DNA from: JACVRW01 sp963751105
GTDB lineage: Bacteria > Actinomycetota > Thermoleophilia > Solirubrobacterales > Thermoleophilaceae
Assembly (NCBI GenBank): GCA_963751105.1
Contig: CAVVTG010000002.1
Coordinates: 682,001 to 746,000, forward strand
Reading direction: 5' to 3'
Length of the DNA: 64,000 nt
Of this stretch, positions 50,694 to 59,262 are shown one piece after another. The position numbers and the translations under genes are program-made. Under the pieces are notes generated by a model that searched no databases, was not told the DNA's origin, and worked only from the letters and a program-made list of their open reading frames with translations. Each line of letters starts with the position of its first letter. Position 1 is the first letter of the stretch.

Positions 50694-51865
50694 GGCCGTC
50701 CCCGTTCACCATCGAGGCCCGTGACGGGGACGCCCGCGCCGGGCTGATCCACACCCCGCACGGCGACGTGCGCACCCCCGCCTTCGTGCCGCTGGCCTCC
50801 ACGGCCACGGTCAAGTCGCTCCATGCGGCCGAGGTGGCCGAGCTGGGCTACGACATGGTCCTCGGCAACACCTTCCACCTCTTCATCCAGCCCGAGCCCG
50901 AGCTGATCGAGGAGCTGGGCGGCCTGCACGAGTTCATGGGCTGGAGGCGGGCCATCATCACCGACTCGGGCGGCTACCAGGTGTTCTCCATGGGGCACGG
51001 CTCGGTGGCGGAGGAGATCAAGCGGCGGCGCGACCGCCGGCAATCGATGGTCATCTCGATCGAGGAGGAGGGCGTGCGCTTTCGCTCCTACCTCGACGGA
51101 CGCGAGCGCTTCATGGGGCCGGAGACCTCGATGGAGGTCCAGGCCAAGCTCGGCTCCGACATCGCGCTCGCCTTCGACGAGTGCACTCCCTTTCACGTGG
51201 AGCGCGACTACACCGCTCGCTCGATGGAGCGCACCCACCGCTGGCTCGAGCGCTGCATCGCCTGGTGCGCGGAGAACGCGCCGCCGGGCCAGCTCCTCTA
51301 CGGGATCGTCCAGGGGGGCGTGCACGAGGATCTGCGCACGGAGTCGACGGCCTACGTGGCCGACTCGGGTGTCCCGGGAATCGCCATCGGTGGCTCGCTC
51401 GGCCAGGAGAAGGAGCAGATGCGCGAGGTGGTGGGCTGGTCGCTGCGGACGCTGCCCGACGAACCGCCCCGCCACCTGCTCGGCATCGGCGACGTGGACG
51501 ACCTGGTCCACTCCGTGGGCGCGGGCATCGACACCTTCGACTGCGCCACGCCCACCCGCCTGGCCCGCCACGGCACCGCGCTCGTGCCCGACCCCGAGCG
51601 GCGCTGGCGCCTGGACCTGACGAAGGCCGGCATGCGAGCGAGCAGCGAGCCGATCGACGAGCGCTGCCCCTGCCCCGGCTGCCGCGAACATACGCGCGGC
51701 TACCTGCACTACCTGATCCGCGCCGGCGAGCTCACCGGCAAGCGGCTGGTGACGCTGCACAACCTGACCTTCATGCAGCGACTGATGGCCGGCTTGAGGG
51801 AGGCGATCCTGTCGGGCCGCTATACCGAGCAGGCCCGGGCGGTCCTGGCGGGCGAGCTGCCGTAG
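50690..51865 (+). CDS. tgt: tRNA-guanine(34) transglycosylase
   Basis: The 391-residue enzyme exchanges guanine for the queuine precursor at the wobble position of GUN tRNAs. It shows ITDSGGYQVFS (about residues 89-99, general acid Asp), GGSLGQEKEQM, GIDTFDCATPTR (about residues 279-290, nucleophilic Asp) and the zinc site CPCPGC plus a His about 25 residues later. The GTG start overlaps gpmI by 4 nt, so it is the last intact gene of the glycolytic operon. Confidence 0.97.
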   Translation: MRPSPFTIEARDGDARAGLIHTPHGDVRTPAFVPLASTATVKSLHAAEVAELGYDMVLGNTFHLFIQPEPELIEELGGLHEFMGWRRAIITDSGGYQVFSMGHGSVAEEIKRRRDRRQSMVISIEEEGVRFRSYLDGRERFMGPETSMEVQAKLGSDIALAFDECTPFHVERDYTARSMERTHRWLERCIAWCAENAPPGQLLYGIVQGGVHEDLRTESTAYVADSGVPGIAIGGSLGQEKEQMREVVGWSLRTLPDEPPRHLLGIGDVDDLVHSVGAGIDTFDCATPTRLARHGTALVPDPERRWRLDLTKAGMRASSEPIDERCPCPGCREHTRGYLHYLIRAGELTGKRLVTLHNLTFMQRLMAGLREAILSGRYTEQARAVLAGELP

Positions 51866-51868
51866 TCG

Positions 51869-52364
51869 ATGCGCGTGGTCAGCGAACTTCCGCGCCCGGT
51901 CCGCGTCCTCGAGCACGTGTGGATACCGCTGTCCGACGGCACTCGGCTGGGCGCGCGCATCTGGCTGCCCGAGGACGCCGAGCAGAGCCCGGTGCCCGTG
52001 GAGACGCTCGAGCCGGACCCGGGCGCGCACGCTGCGGCGCGAGTTCAGCTCGGGTGAGACCGAGCTCACCTTCCACTGGGACCAGGGCGGGCGCTACCGC
52101 CTGCCGGACTCCGGCATCATCGCCGGCTATTGGGCCACCACGATCTACTCCATCGTGCCCGGTGACCCGCTCTCCGCCCGGGTGCGCTGCCTGTGCGCCA
52201 CCGAGTTCGGCCGCGACGGCCTGTCTACCCGGGCCGAGATCGACGCCGTGATGGAGGCCGACGCCGAGCGCTTCCGTATCGAGACGCAGCTCGAGGCCAC
52301 CGAGAACGGCCGGGAGGTGCGCAAGCGCAGCTGGAAGTTCGAGACGCCGAGGGACATGGGATGA
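51869..52364 (+). pseudogene. CocE/NonD-family hydrolase with large internal deletion
   Basis: The first 44 codons read like the start of CocE/X-Pro dipeptidyl-peptidase family hydrolases (VRVLEHVWIPLSDGTRLGAR, then IWLPEDAEQSPVPV). The next codons (ETLEPDPG) already belong to the C-terminal beta domain. After a 1- or 2-base slip near 52023 another frame carries GETELTFHWDQGG and AGYWATTIYSIVPGDP to the stop at 52364. The whole catalytic core is missing. The stop still overlaps the next start (ATGA), so the intact gene was coupled to the FAD oxidoreductase. Confidence 0.75.
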
Positions 52365-53548
52365 GCGTCAGCGCCGTCCCGTTCTGGCTCGACGAGCACT
52401 ACGACCCCAGGGCCGCGCTCGAAGGCCGGACGGAGGCCGACGTCTGCGTGATCGGAGCGGGCGTGGCCGGCCTGTCCTGTGCCCGCCGCGCGGCGGCCCA
52501 TGGGCTGGACACCGTAGTGCTCGAGCGCGGCACGGTCGCGGGCGGGGCCAGCGGGCGCAACGGCGGTTTCCTGCTGGCCGGGCCCGCTCCCTTCTATCCG
52601 GATGCGCGCGAGAAGTACGGCGCCGACCGGGCCCGGCGGATGTACGCCGCCACCCTCGAGGCCCAGGAGGAGATGTATGCCCTGGGCGAGGCTCTGGGGG
52701 TGGGCGACTCGATGCGGCGCGTCGGGCTGTTGCGCGTGAGCGCCTCGGACGAGGAGGCCGAGCACGTGCGCTCCCACGCCCGCGCTCTTCAGGAGGACGG
52801 CTTCCCGGCGGAGCTGGTGGAGCACGCCTCGCTGCCCGAGCGGATCGGCCGCTTCGCCCGCAACGGGGTACTGACCGAGCACGACGGCGCGCTCCAGCCG
52901 GCGCGCTGGATCCGCGCGCTGGCCCGCGACGCGGAGGCCGCCGGGGCCCGTATCCACGAGGGCACGCCGGTGGAGCTGCCGGTGCCCGCTCCCTCCGAGG
53001 GAAGTGAGCTGGTGGCGCCGGCTGGGCGCCTCAGCGCGCGCCACGTGGTCGTGACCGCCGACGGCCAGCTGCCCGCGCTCGTTCCCGAGTTCGCCGGGCG
53101 GGTGCGCTCACGGCGCCTCCACATGGTGGCCACCGCCCCGCTTCGGGAGCGGGTGATCGAGCCGATGGTCTACTCGCGCTGGGGCTACGAGTACCTGCAG
53201 CAGCGGCCCGACGGCCGCGTGCTATGCGGCGGCTTCGGCGATCTCGACGGCGCGGACTCATACACCGACAGCGACGCGGGCAGCCCACGCATCTGGGCCC
53301 GCATCGAGGAGTTCCTGCGCGAGGACCTGGGCGTCGGCGAGCCGGTCACGCATCGCTGGGCCGGAGTGGTGGGCTACAGCGACGACCAGCTGCCCTACGT
53401 GGGGGAGACGCCAGGCCGGCCCGGCCTGTGGGTGGCGGGCGGGTACTCGGGCCACGGGAACGTGCCCGGGTTTCTCGCGGGCAGGGAGCTGGCCGACCGG
53501 ATCGCGGGAGTGGCGAGCGAGCCACCGCTGTTTCCCGCCGATCGTTGA
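52361..53548 (+). CDS. FAD-dependent amine/amino-acid oxidoreductase (DAO family)
   Basis: The 395-residue enzyme has the FAD-binding motif VIGAGVAGLSCARRA (about residues 31-45), VLERGTVAGGASGRNGG (about residues 54-70) and a C-terminal GLWVAGGYSGHGNVPG (about residues 361-376). This resembles gamma-glutamylputrescine oxidase and related DAO enzymes. The ATG at 52361 overlaps the pseudogene stop. Its former partner hydrolase is broken, so its expression now depends on upstream readthrough. Confidence 0.88.
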   Translation: MSVSAVPFWLDEHYDPRAALEGRTEADVCVIGAGVAGLSCARRAAAHGLDTVVLERGTVAGGASGRNGGFLLAGPAPFYPDAREKYGADRARRMYAATLEAQEEMYALGEALGVGDSMRRVGLLRVSASDEEAEHVRSHARALQEDGFPAELVEHASLPERIGRFARNGVLTEHDGALQPARWIRALARDAEAAGARIHEGTPVELPVPAPSEGSELVAPAGRLSARHVVVTADGQLPALVPEFAGRVRSRRLHMVATAPLRERVIEPMVYSRWGYEYLQQRPDGRVLCGGFGDLDGADSYTDSDAGSPRIWARIEEFLREDLGVGEPVTHRWAGVVGYSDDQLPYVGETPGRPGLWVAGGYSGHGNVPGFLAGRELADRIAGVASEPPLFPADR

Positions 53549-53554
53549 TGCCCT

Positions 53555-54766
53555 CTAGCGCGTGTTCTGCTCGATGAAGTCGCGCAGCTCCTGAATCTGC
53601 TGGTCGACGTCGTTGGCGTCCGGCGCCTGGGCGCCGCCGCCCGCGTCGGTGGAGCTGAGCGCGATGACCACGACGGCCACGGCTGCCAGCACGGCGAGCA
53701 GCGCCAGGAAGACTCCCCAGCGACGACGAGCCGCGGCCCGGCGTGCCTCCTTGGGGTCGGGCTCGCGGCGATCAGAGGCACGGGCCGCGGGCCGTGCCGG
53801 CTCGCGCGGCAGGATCGGGACGTTCTGCTGAGGCCGAGTGGCCGACAGCGCGCGGGTGGCCGCGGTGGCGTCGAGCGCCCGGGTGGCGTCGGTGTCTCCG
53901 GTGCCCAGGGCCAGCCGGCGGGTGACCTCCGTGGTCTCGCCGTGCAGGCCGGCCTCCACCGCCCGCGCCATGTCGATCGCGGAGGAGTAGCGGGCGCCGG
54001 GATCGGCATCGAGCGCAACCCGTACGGCCAGGTCCAGCGCGTGGGGCACCTCGGGGCGATAGTCGCTCAGGGGCCGCACCGCATCCTGCTGCTGCTTGAG
54101 CGCGAGCTCGGTCAGCGACGTGTACTCGTGCGGCAGGCGGCCGGCCAGGAACTGGTAGGCGCAGACACCCAGTGAGTAGATGTCGGACGCTGGCCCCGCC
54201 TCGTCCCCGCGGGCCTGCTCGGGCGAGAGGTAGGCGGCGGTGCCGAGGATCGACCCCACCTGGGTTATCCGGGTCTGCTCGGCCGCCTTGGCAATCCCGA
54301 AGTCGGCCAGCTTGGTCAGAAACGAGTCGCGCGTGACCAGCAGGTTGCCGGGCTTCACGTCGCGATGGATGACGCCGGCGCGGTGGGCGTAGTCCAGGCC
54401 GTGACAGGCGTCGCGCACCACCCGCACGGTGTCGTCGATACTGAGCTCCTTGCGCTCACGCAGGAGGTTCGCGCATGAGGGGCCGTCCACGTACTCCATG
54501 ACGATGTAGTGGCGCTGGCTGTCCGGGTCCTGGCCGGAGTCGAAGACCTGGACGATGTTCGGGTGCTGGAGGCGGGCGGCGGAGAGCGCCTCCCGCCGAA
54601 AGCGTGCGACGAAGGCGTCGTCGTCCGCCAGGTGCTCGGCCAGCAGCTTGACGGCCACGGGGCGCTCCAGCACGGTGTCGTTGGCCTTGAACACCGTGGA
54701 CATGCCACCGGCGCCCAGCCGGCTCTCGATCACGTAGCGGCGCGCGACCTCGGTGGGCGGGCTCAT
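53555..54766 (-). CDS. PknB-type Ser/Thr protein kinase, membrane-anchored
   Basis: The 403-residue protein has a kinase domain at about residues 11-270: GAGGMSTVFKA glycine loop, Lys in VAVKLL, HRDVKPGN catalytic loop, DFGIAK and the activation-segment GTAAYLSPEQARG. A Thr/Ala-rich juxtamembrane part, one membrane helix at about residues 350-370 and a short extracellular tail of about 30 residues follow. No PASTA domains are present, unlike PknB. The ATG overlaps the lipoprotein gene stop (ATGA). It is the last gene of a three-gene operon. Confidence 0.93.
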   Translation of the reverse strand: MSPPTEVARRYVIESRLGAGGMSTVFKANDTVLERPVAVKLLAEHLADDDAFVARFRREALSAARLQHPNIVQVFDSGQDPDSQRHYIVMEYVDGPSCANLLRERKELSIDDTVRVVRDACHGLDYAHRAGVIHRDVKPGNLLVTRDSFLTKLADFGIAKAAEQTRITQVGSILGTAAYLSPEQARGDEAGPASDIYSLGVCAYQFLAGRLPHEYTSLTELALKQQQDAVRPLSDYRPEVPHALDLAVRVALDADPGARYSSAIDMARAVEAGLHGETTEVTRRLALGTGDTDATRALDATAATRALSATRPQQNVPILPREPARPAARASDRREPDPKEARRAAARRRWGVFLALLAVLAAVAVVVIALSSTDAGGGAQAPDANDVDQQIQELRDFIEQNTR

Positions 54767-55323
54767 CCGTTGTCTCCCTCGAAGAGGCTGCCGCCGCCCT
54801 GCCCATCGGCGCCCTCGCCATCGGAGGGCTCCTCGGGCACCGTCGGCGTGGTGGGCTCCTCGGTGGTGTCCGTGGGCGTGGTGGGCTCGGTCTCCGTGGG
54901 GAAGGTGTCCGTGGTGTCGGTGGTGTCCGTCTCGGTCTCGGTCTCGGTGTCGGTCTCCGGGGCCGGCTCGGGCGTGGTCTCGGTGTCCGTCTCCTCCTGC
55001 CGCTCGGCGCAGCGTTGCTCGACCAACTCGAACAGTCGGTCGAAGCCCTGTTGCAAGGCGTCCCGCACGTCCTGGTCGACGTCGCCCGGCAGGCCGTCGA
55101 TCGCGTCCTGGACCGGTGTGGTGTTGGGGTCCCCCGGCTCCGTCACGTCCTCACAGGCCCCAAGGCTGCCGTTGATGCGGCTCTCCACCGAGTTCAGCTG
55201 GTTCTGAAGCACGGCGGCCGACTCGGCAGGGATGGGCGCGCCCTCCTCGTCCGAGCCACAGCCCGCCGCGGCCAGGCAGACGCCCAGCAGGACGATTAGG
55301 GCTGTTCGCTCGATCGGTCTCAC
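54763..55323 (-). CDS. Lipoprotein with Thr/Glu/Asp-rich tail
   Basis: The 186-residue protein has a lipobox LAAAGC near residue 22, an N-terminal helical domain of about 80 residues (LQNQLNSVESRI, then VRDALQQGFDRLFELVEQRC) and a C-terminal low-complexity region built from TETDT and TPTD repeats. It should be anchored to the outer face of the membrane. The GTG start overlaps the phosphoesterase stop by 4 nt, and its stop overlaps the kinase start. A role as ligand or substrate for the kinase is a guess from coupling. Confidence 0.82.
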   Translation of the reverse strand: MRPIERTALIVLLGVCLAAAGCGSDEEGAPIPAESAAVLQNQLNSVESRINGSLGACEDVTEPGDPNTTPVQDAIDGLPGDVDQDVRDALQQGFDRLFELVEQRCAERQEETDTETTPEPAPETDTETETETDTTDTTDTFPTETEPTTPTDTTEEPTTPTVPEEPSDGEGADGQGGGSLFEGDNG

Positions 55324-56051
55324 CTGCCTTCGTAGAGCCGCTTGGCCAGGTCGTCGGGGAGCCCGGCCTCCCTGATGGCGCCGGCGGCCTCGTCGATCGG
55401 ATATTCGACCCGCCGCCAGCGCGCGGTCCACCCCTCTGTGTCTAGCAGGAGCCACGCGGCCCGGGAATCACCATCTCTCGGCTGGCCCACGCTGCCCGGG
55501 TTGAGCAGCCACTCGCCGCGCGAGACATCGGCCTGGTCGCCGGCATGGGCCTGCCCGCCGTCGAGCTCCCCCTCGGCGTCGCGGCTGAACCACAGCGCGA
55601 AGTGCGAGTGGCCCACCACGGCCATCCGCCCGTCCATGGCGTCCATGCACTCCTCCGCCTGGCGCTCTGAGAGCACGTATTCCCAGACGGGGTCGCGCGG
55701 GCTCGCGTGGTAGAGGGCGGGCTCGAGCCCGGGGTCCTGGGGCGCGCGGCCGCGAAGGAACTCGAGCGTCTCGGGGGAGACGTGCTCGCGCGTCCACTTC
55801 GCTGCCTCCGCCGCGGCGGGGGAGAAGTCGGCGATGGAGATCTCCTCGGTAACCACGAGGTCATGGTTGCCTGCGAGGCAGACGTCGCAGTGCTCGCGGG
55901 CCAGCGCGACGCACTCGTCGGGCTTGGCTCCGTAGCCCACGAGGTCGCCCAGGCACCACGTCCGCTCGGCGCCCGCGTCCCGGACGTCGGCCAGCACCGC
56001 CTCGAAGGCGGGCAGGTTGCCGTGGACGTCGGAAAGAAGCGCGATTCGCAA
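55320..56051 (-). CDS. Metallophosphoesterase (YfcE-like)
   Basis: This 243-residue enzyme has calcineurin-type metal motifs: ALLSDVHGNL (residues 4-13), CLGDLVGYG, AGNHDLVV, VVGHSHFAL and LLNPGSVGQPRD. It probably hydrolyses a phosphodiester or nucleotide. The TTG start has AAGG upstream. It is divergent from the M48 gene by 26 nt and first in the operon with the lipoprotein and kinase. Confidence 0.9.
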   Translation of the reverse strand: MRIALLSDVHGNLPAFEAVLADVRDAGAERTWCLGDLVGYGAKPDECVALAREHCDVCLAGNHDLVVTEEISIADFSPAAAEAAKWTREHVSPETLEFLRGRAPQDPGLEPALYHASPRDPVWEYVLSERQAEECMDAMDGRMAVVGHSHFALWFSRDAEGELDGGQAHAGDQADVSRGEWLLNPGSVGQPRDGDSRAAWLLLDTEGWTARWRRVEYPIDEAAGAIREAGLPDDLAKRLYEGR

Positions 56052-56077
56052 TTGAGAGCCTTCTACGATGTGGCGAG

Positions 56078-57310
56078 ATGGGGCGTTTGCGGCTGCCGCT
56101 GGCGATCCTGGTGGCGGTGGCCGCCGCCGGTGCTGCCACCTTCCTGCTTCGCCCGCGCAGCGGCCTGATCGAGCCCGCGCCGGTCGACGTCCAAGCGTAC
56201 TTCACGGCCTTTCAGCTCGAGCGAGCCGAGGATTTCCGCAGCGTTCAGCGGGTGCTCGGCCTGGCCGGCATCGTCGTCAGCACCGCCACTCTGGCGCTGC
56301 TGGCGTGGCGACCGCCGCGCCGTCCCTTCGAGTGGCTGGGCCGGCGGCCGCTGCTGGGGGCCGCTGTCGCCGGGGCGGGAATCTCCCTGCTCCTGGTGGT
56401 GGTCGAGCTGCCGCTGTCTGCGCTCCGGCGCGAGCGGGCAATCGACGTCGGGCTGATCACCCAGACCTGGACCGACTGGGCCGGCGATCTGCTGCTGTCT
56501 TCGGCCATCAACGCCGCGCTGGCGGGCGTCGGGGGCCTCGTCGCGCTGGCGCTGGTGCGGCGCTTCCGGCGCAACTGGTGGGCGCCGGCGGCCGGCCTGG
56601 TGGTGGCGTTCGGCGTCTTCACGATCTGGCTCTACCCGGTGGCGATCGACCCGCTGTTCAACGACTTCGAGAAGCTGCGTCCCGGGCCGGTGCGCGAGGA
56701 CGTGCTCGAGCTCGCGCGCGAGGCCGATGTGGACGTCGGCGAGGTCTACCGGGTGGACGCCAGCCGGCGCACCACCGCGGCCAACGCCTACGTGGGCGGC
56801 CTGGGTCACAGCAAGCGGGTGGTGCTCTACGACAACCTGCTCAGCTCCTTTCCGCGCGACCAGGTGCGCCTGGTCGTGGCTCACGAGCTGGGCCACCAAA
56901 AGAACAACGATCTGCCCCGCGGGCTGCTGTGGCTGGCGATCGTGGCGCCGGCCGGCACGCTTCTGGCCCAGCGGCTGGCCGAGCGCTTCGGCCGCCGCTT
57001 CGGCATGGACGATCCGGGAGTCAAGCCGGGCCCGGTCGTGATCCCCGCGGTGGCGCTGGCCGTGACGCTCGTGTCGCTCGGCCTGGGCACCGCGTCCAAC
57101 GTGCTGTCACGCCAGGTCGAGGCGCGGGCCGACGCCTTCGCCCTCGATCTCACCCGCGATCCGGCGTCGTTCGTCCAGTTCGAGCGCCGCATCGCGCTGC
57201 GCAACGTCACCGACACCGACCCGCCCGGGCTGCTGCACGCGCTGTTCGACACCCATCCCACGATCAGGGAGCGCATCGGCTTCGGCGAGGCCTGGGAGCG
57301 GCTTGAGTAG
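56078..57310 (+). CDS. M48 family CAAX-type membrane metallopeptidase (Ste24-like)
   Basis: The 410-residue polytopic protein has about six hydrophobic segments. The zinc motif HELGH lies in VVAHELGHQKNND (about residues 266-278). The third ligand is probably the Glu of QVEARADAFALDL (about residues 347-359), and NAYVGGLGHSKRVVLYD precedes the active site as in Ste24 enzymes. It cleaves membrane-linked substrates. TACGAT at 56064-56069 lies 8 nt before the ATG. Confidence 0.92.
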   Translation: MGRLRLPLAILVAVAAAGAATFLLRPRSGLIEPAPVDVQAYFTAFQLERAEDFRSVQRVLGLAGIVVSTATLALLAWRPPRRPFEWLGRRPLLGAAVAGAGISLLLVVVELPLSALRRERAIDVGLITQTWTDWAGDLLLSSAINAALAGVGGLVALALVRRFRRNWWAPAAGLVVAFGVFTIWLYPVAIDPLFNDFEKLRPGPVREDVLELAREADVDVGEVYRVDASRRTTAANAYVGGLGHSKRVVLYDNLLSSFPRDQVRLVVAHELGHQKNNDLPRGLLWLAIVAPAGTLLAQRLAERFGRRFGMDDPGVKPGPVVIPAVALAVTLVSLGLGTASNVLSRQVEARADAFALDLTRDPASFVQFERRIALRNVTDTDPPGLLHALFDTHPTIRERIGFGEAWERLE

Positions 57311-57322
57311 GCTGCCGCGCCC

Positions 57323-58510
57323 GTGGCCCGACGTGAGCTGATCGAGCAAGTGGTGCGCGAGCTCGCGTCGTACGAGCGTCCCTCGGCCTCCGAGGGCGAG
57401 CACCGCGCGGCCGAGTGGCTCGCCGGTGAGCTGCGCTCCGCCGGCTGCCGCGAGGTGCGGGTGGAGGAGGAGCGCGCCCACGGCGGCTACTGGTGGCCGC
57501 TGGGGATCCTCAACGCGGCGGCGGGGCTGGCCGCGCTCGCCGGAGGGCGCCGCGCCGCCACCCTGGTCGGTGGCGCCGCGGCGGCGGCCGTCTACGACGA
57601 CGTGGGCGGCGGACGACTCTGGTTTCGCCGCCGCGCGCTGCCCAGCCGGCCGACCTGGAACGTCGTGGCCGAGGCGGGCGACCCTGATGGCACTCGCACC
57701 GTGGTGTTCGTGGCCCACCACGACGCCGCCCACAGCGGCCTGGTCTTTCACCCCGCCCTGCCGCGTGTCGCCATGAAGCGCACGCCCAGGCTGCACGAGA
57801 AGGCCGACCAGAGCCTGCCGATCCTCTACGGGGTGTTCCTCGGTCCTCTGCTCCTCGCCCTGTGGGGACTGCTGGGCGGGCGGGCGCTGCGCGGCGCCGG
57901 GCTGTTCTTCTGCACCGGGGCGACGGCGGCGATGGCCAACATCGGCGCCAGCCGCGTGGTGCCGGGGGCCAACGACAACCTCAGCGCGGTGGCCACCGTC
58001 GTAGCCCTGGCCCACGAACTGCGCGAGAACCGACCCGAGGGCGTGCGCGTGCTGCTCGTCTCGACCGGCTCGGAGGAGTCGTTCATGGAGGGCATGCAGG
58101 GCTTCGGGCGTCGCCACTTCGCGGCGCTCGACCCGGCCACCACCGAGGTCGTCTGCCTGGAGTGCGTGGGTTCACCCGAGCTCTGCGTCGTGGAGGGCGA
58201 GGGCATGCTGAGAATGCGCTGGTACACCGACGCCACCCGCGAGCGGCTGGCCCGAGCGGGCCTCGACGCCGGTGTGCGCCTGCGCCGCGGCCTGCGGACC
58301 GTGGCGGCCACGGACGGTCTGATCGCCCTGCGCGCCGGCTATCCCACCTGCACGCTCGGTGGGGTGGACGAGACCAAGTTCCCCTCGAACTACCACTGGC
58401 CCACCGACACGCCCGACAACCTCGACTGGTCGAGCATCGACGGCGCCGTCACGGTCTGCGAGCAGTTCGTGCGCGGCCGTGAGCGGCCGCGAACCGGCCA
58501 GCCGGGCTAG
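57323..58510 (+). CDS. M28 family zinc peptidase with inserted membrane helices
   Basis: The 395-residue protein keeps the M28 ligands: His/Asp in VAHHDAAHSG (about residues 130-139), Asp in GANDNLSAV (about residues 215-223), Glu pair in STGSEESFMEG, and His in YHWPTDTPDN near the C-terminus. Hydrophobic segments at about residues 60-90 and 170-200 suggest membrane attachment. The GTG has TAGGCT at 57308-57313, 9 nt upstream, overlapping the stop of the M48 gene. The two peptidases may act in sequence. Confidence 0.85.
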   Translation: MARRELIEQVVRELASYERPSASEGEHRAAEWLAGELRSAGCREVRVEEERAHGGYWWPLGILNAAAGLAALAGGRRAATLVGGAAAAAVYDDVGGGRLWFRRRALPSRPTWNVVAEAGDPDGTRTVVFVAHHDAAHSGLVFHPALPRVAMKRTPRLHEKADQSLPILYGVFLGPLLLALWGLLGGRALRGAGLFFCTGATAAMANIGASRVVPGANDNLSAVATVVALAHELRENRPEGVRVLLVSTGSEESFMEGMQGFGRRHFAALDPATTEVVCLECVGSPELCVVEGEGMLRMRWYTDATRERLARAGLDAGVRLRRGLRTVAATDGLIALRAGYPTCTLGGVDETKFPSNYHWPTDTPDNLDWSSIDGAVTVCEQFVRGRERPRTGQPG

Positions 58511-58824
58511 CTCGACTCCGTGCTCTCGCCGCCGCCCGGCCCGAACTCGGGCAGGTCGCGGATCCCCTCGCGGGTCTGCCATTTGGAGAAGTTGTCCTCC
58601 ATGGCGTCGATCAGCTCGCGCATGAAGCGCGGCGAGAGGTTCACCCGGGAGACCACGACACCGGGCACCTCGCCCTCGTCGACCTCGTGGTCGACCCGCG
58701 CGAAGGTGATGGTGAACTCGTAGTCCGAGTGGGAGACGTTGGCGAAGTTGGCGTAATGGCCCGCCATCGTCTCCGGGTCGGTGTGAATGTTGAAGTGGCG
58801 CTCGCCGTCGTCGTCGTCTGGCAC
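58507..58824 (-). CDS. DUF3467 protein
   Basis: From the GTG at 58824 the protein has 105 residues and matches the DUF3467 pattern: HYANFANVSHSDYEFTITFA (about residues 22-41) and VSRVNLSPRFMRELIDAMED (about residues 57-76). The family's function is unknown. It shares the CTAG at 58507-58510 with the stop of the convergent M28 gene, and its start is 22 nt from the divergent rlmH. Confidence 0.88.
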   Translation of the reverse strand: MPDDDDGERHFNIHTDPETMAGHYANFANVSHSDYEFTITFARVDHEVDEGEVPGVVVSRVNLSPRFMRELIDAMEDNFSKWQTREGIRDLPEFGPGGGESTESS

Positions 58825-58846
58825 GCACGTAGTATCGCACCCGCCC

Positions 58847-59251
58847 ATGCGGATCTCGGTCATCGCCGTAGGCCGCCTGCGGCCTCCCTACCAGGATGAC
58901 GTCGAGCACTACCGCAAGCTCCTGGCCGGGCAGGCCCGGATCGAGATGGTGGAGGTGCGCGAGGACGACAAGGTCCCGGCCCGCATTCCCGAGCGAGCCT
59001 TCACCGTCCTGCTCGCCGGGGACGGGCGCACGTTGGACTCGCTCGAGTTCTCGCGCTGGCTGGAGGAGCGCCGCCAGGCGGGACGCGATCTCTGCTTCGT
59101 GATCGGCGGCCCGACGGGGCTCGAGCTCGAGGCGGACATGCGTCTGTCGCTGGGCGCGATGACGCTGCCGCACCAGCTCGCCCGGGTGGTGCTGCTGGAG
59201 CAGCTCTACCGAGGCCACAAGATCCTCGCGGGCGAGCCGTATCACTATTAA
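58847..59251 (+). CDS. rlmH: 23S rRNA pseudouridine(1915)-N3-methyltransferase RlmH
   Basis: The 134-residue SPOUT enzyme methylates the modified base in helix 69 of 23S rRNA. The SAM knot is visible as FVIGGPTGLE (about residues 83-92), and the C-terminal LPHQLARVVLLEQLYRGHKI ending in YHY is typical. TAGTAT at 58830-58835 lies 11 nt before the ATG. argS follows after 11 nt. Confidence 0.96.
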   Translation: MRISVIAVGRLRPPYQDDVEHYRKLLAGQARIEMVEVREDDKVPARIPERAFTVLLAGDGRTLDSLEFSRWLEERRQAGRDLCFVIGGPTGLELEADMRLSLGAMTLPHQLARVVLLEQLYRGHKILAGEPYHY

Positions 59252-59262
59252 TTGAGGGCGTG

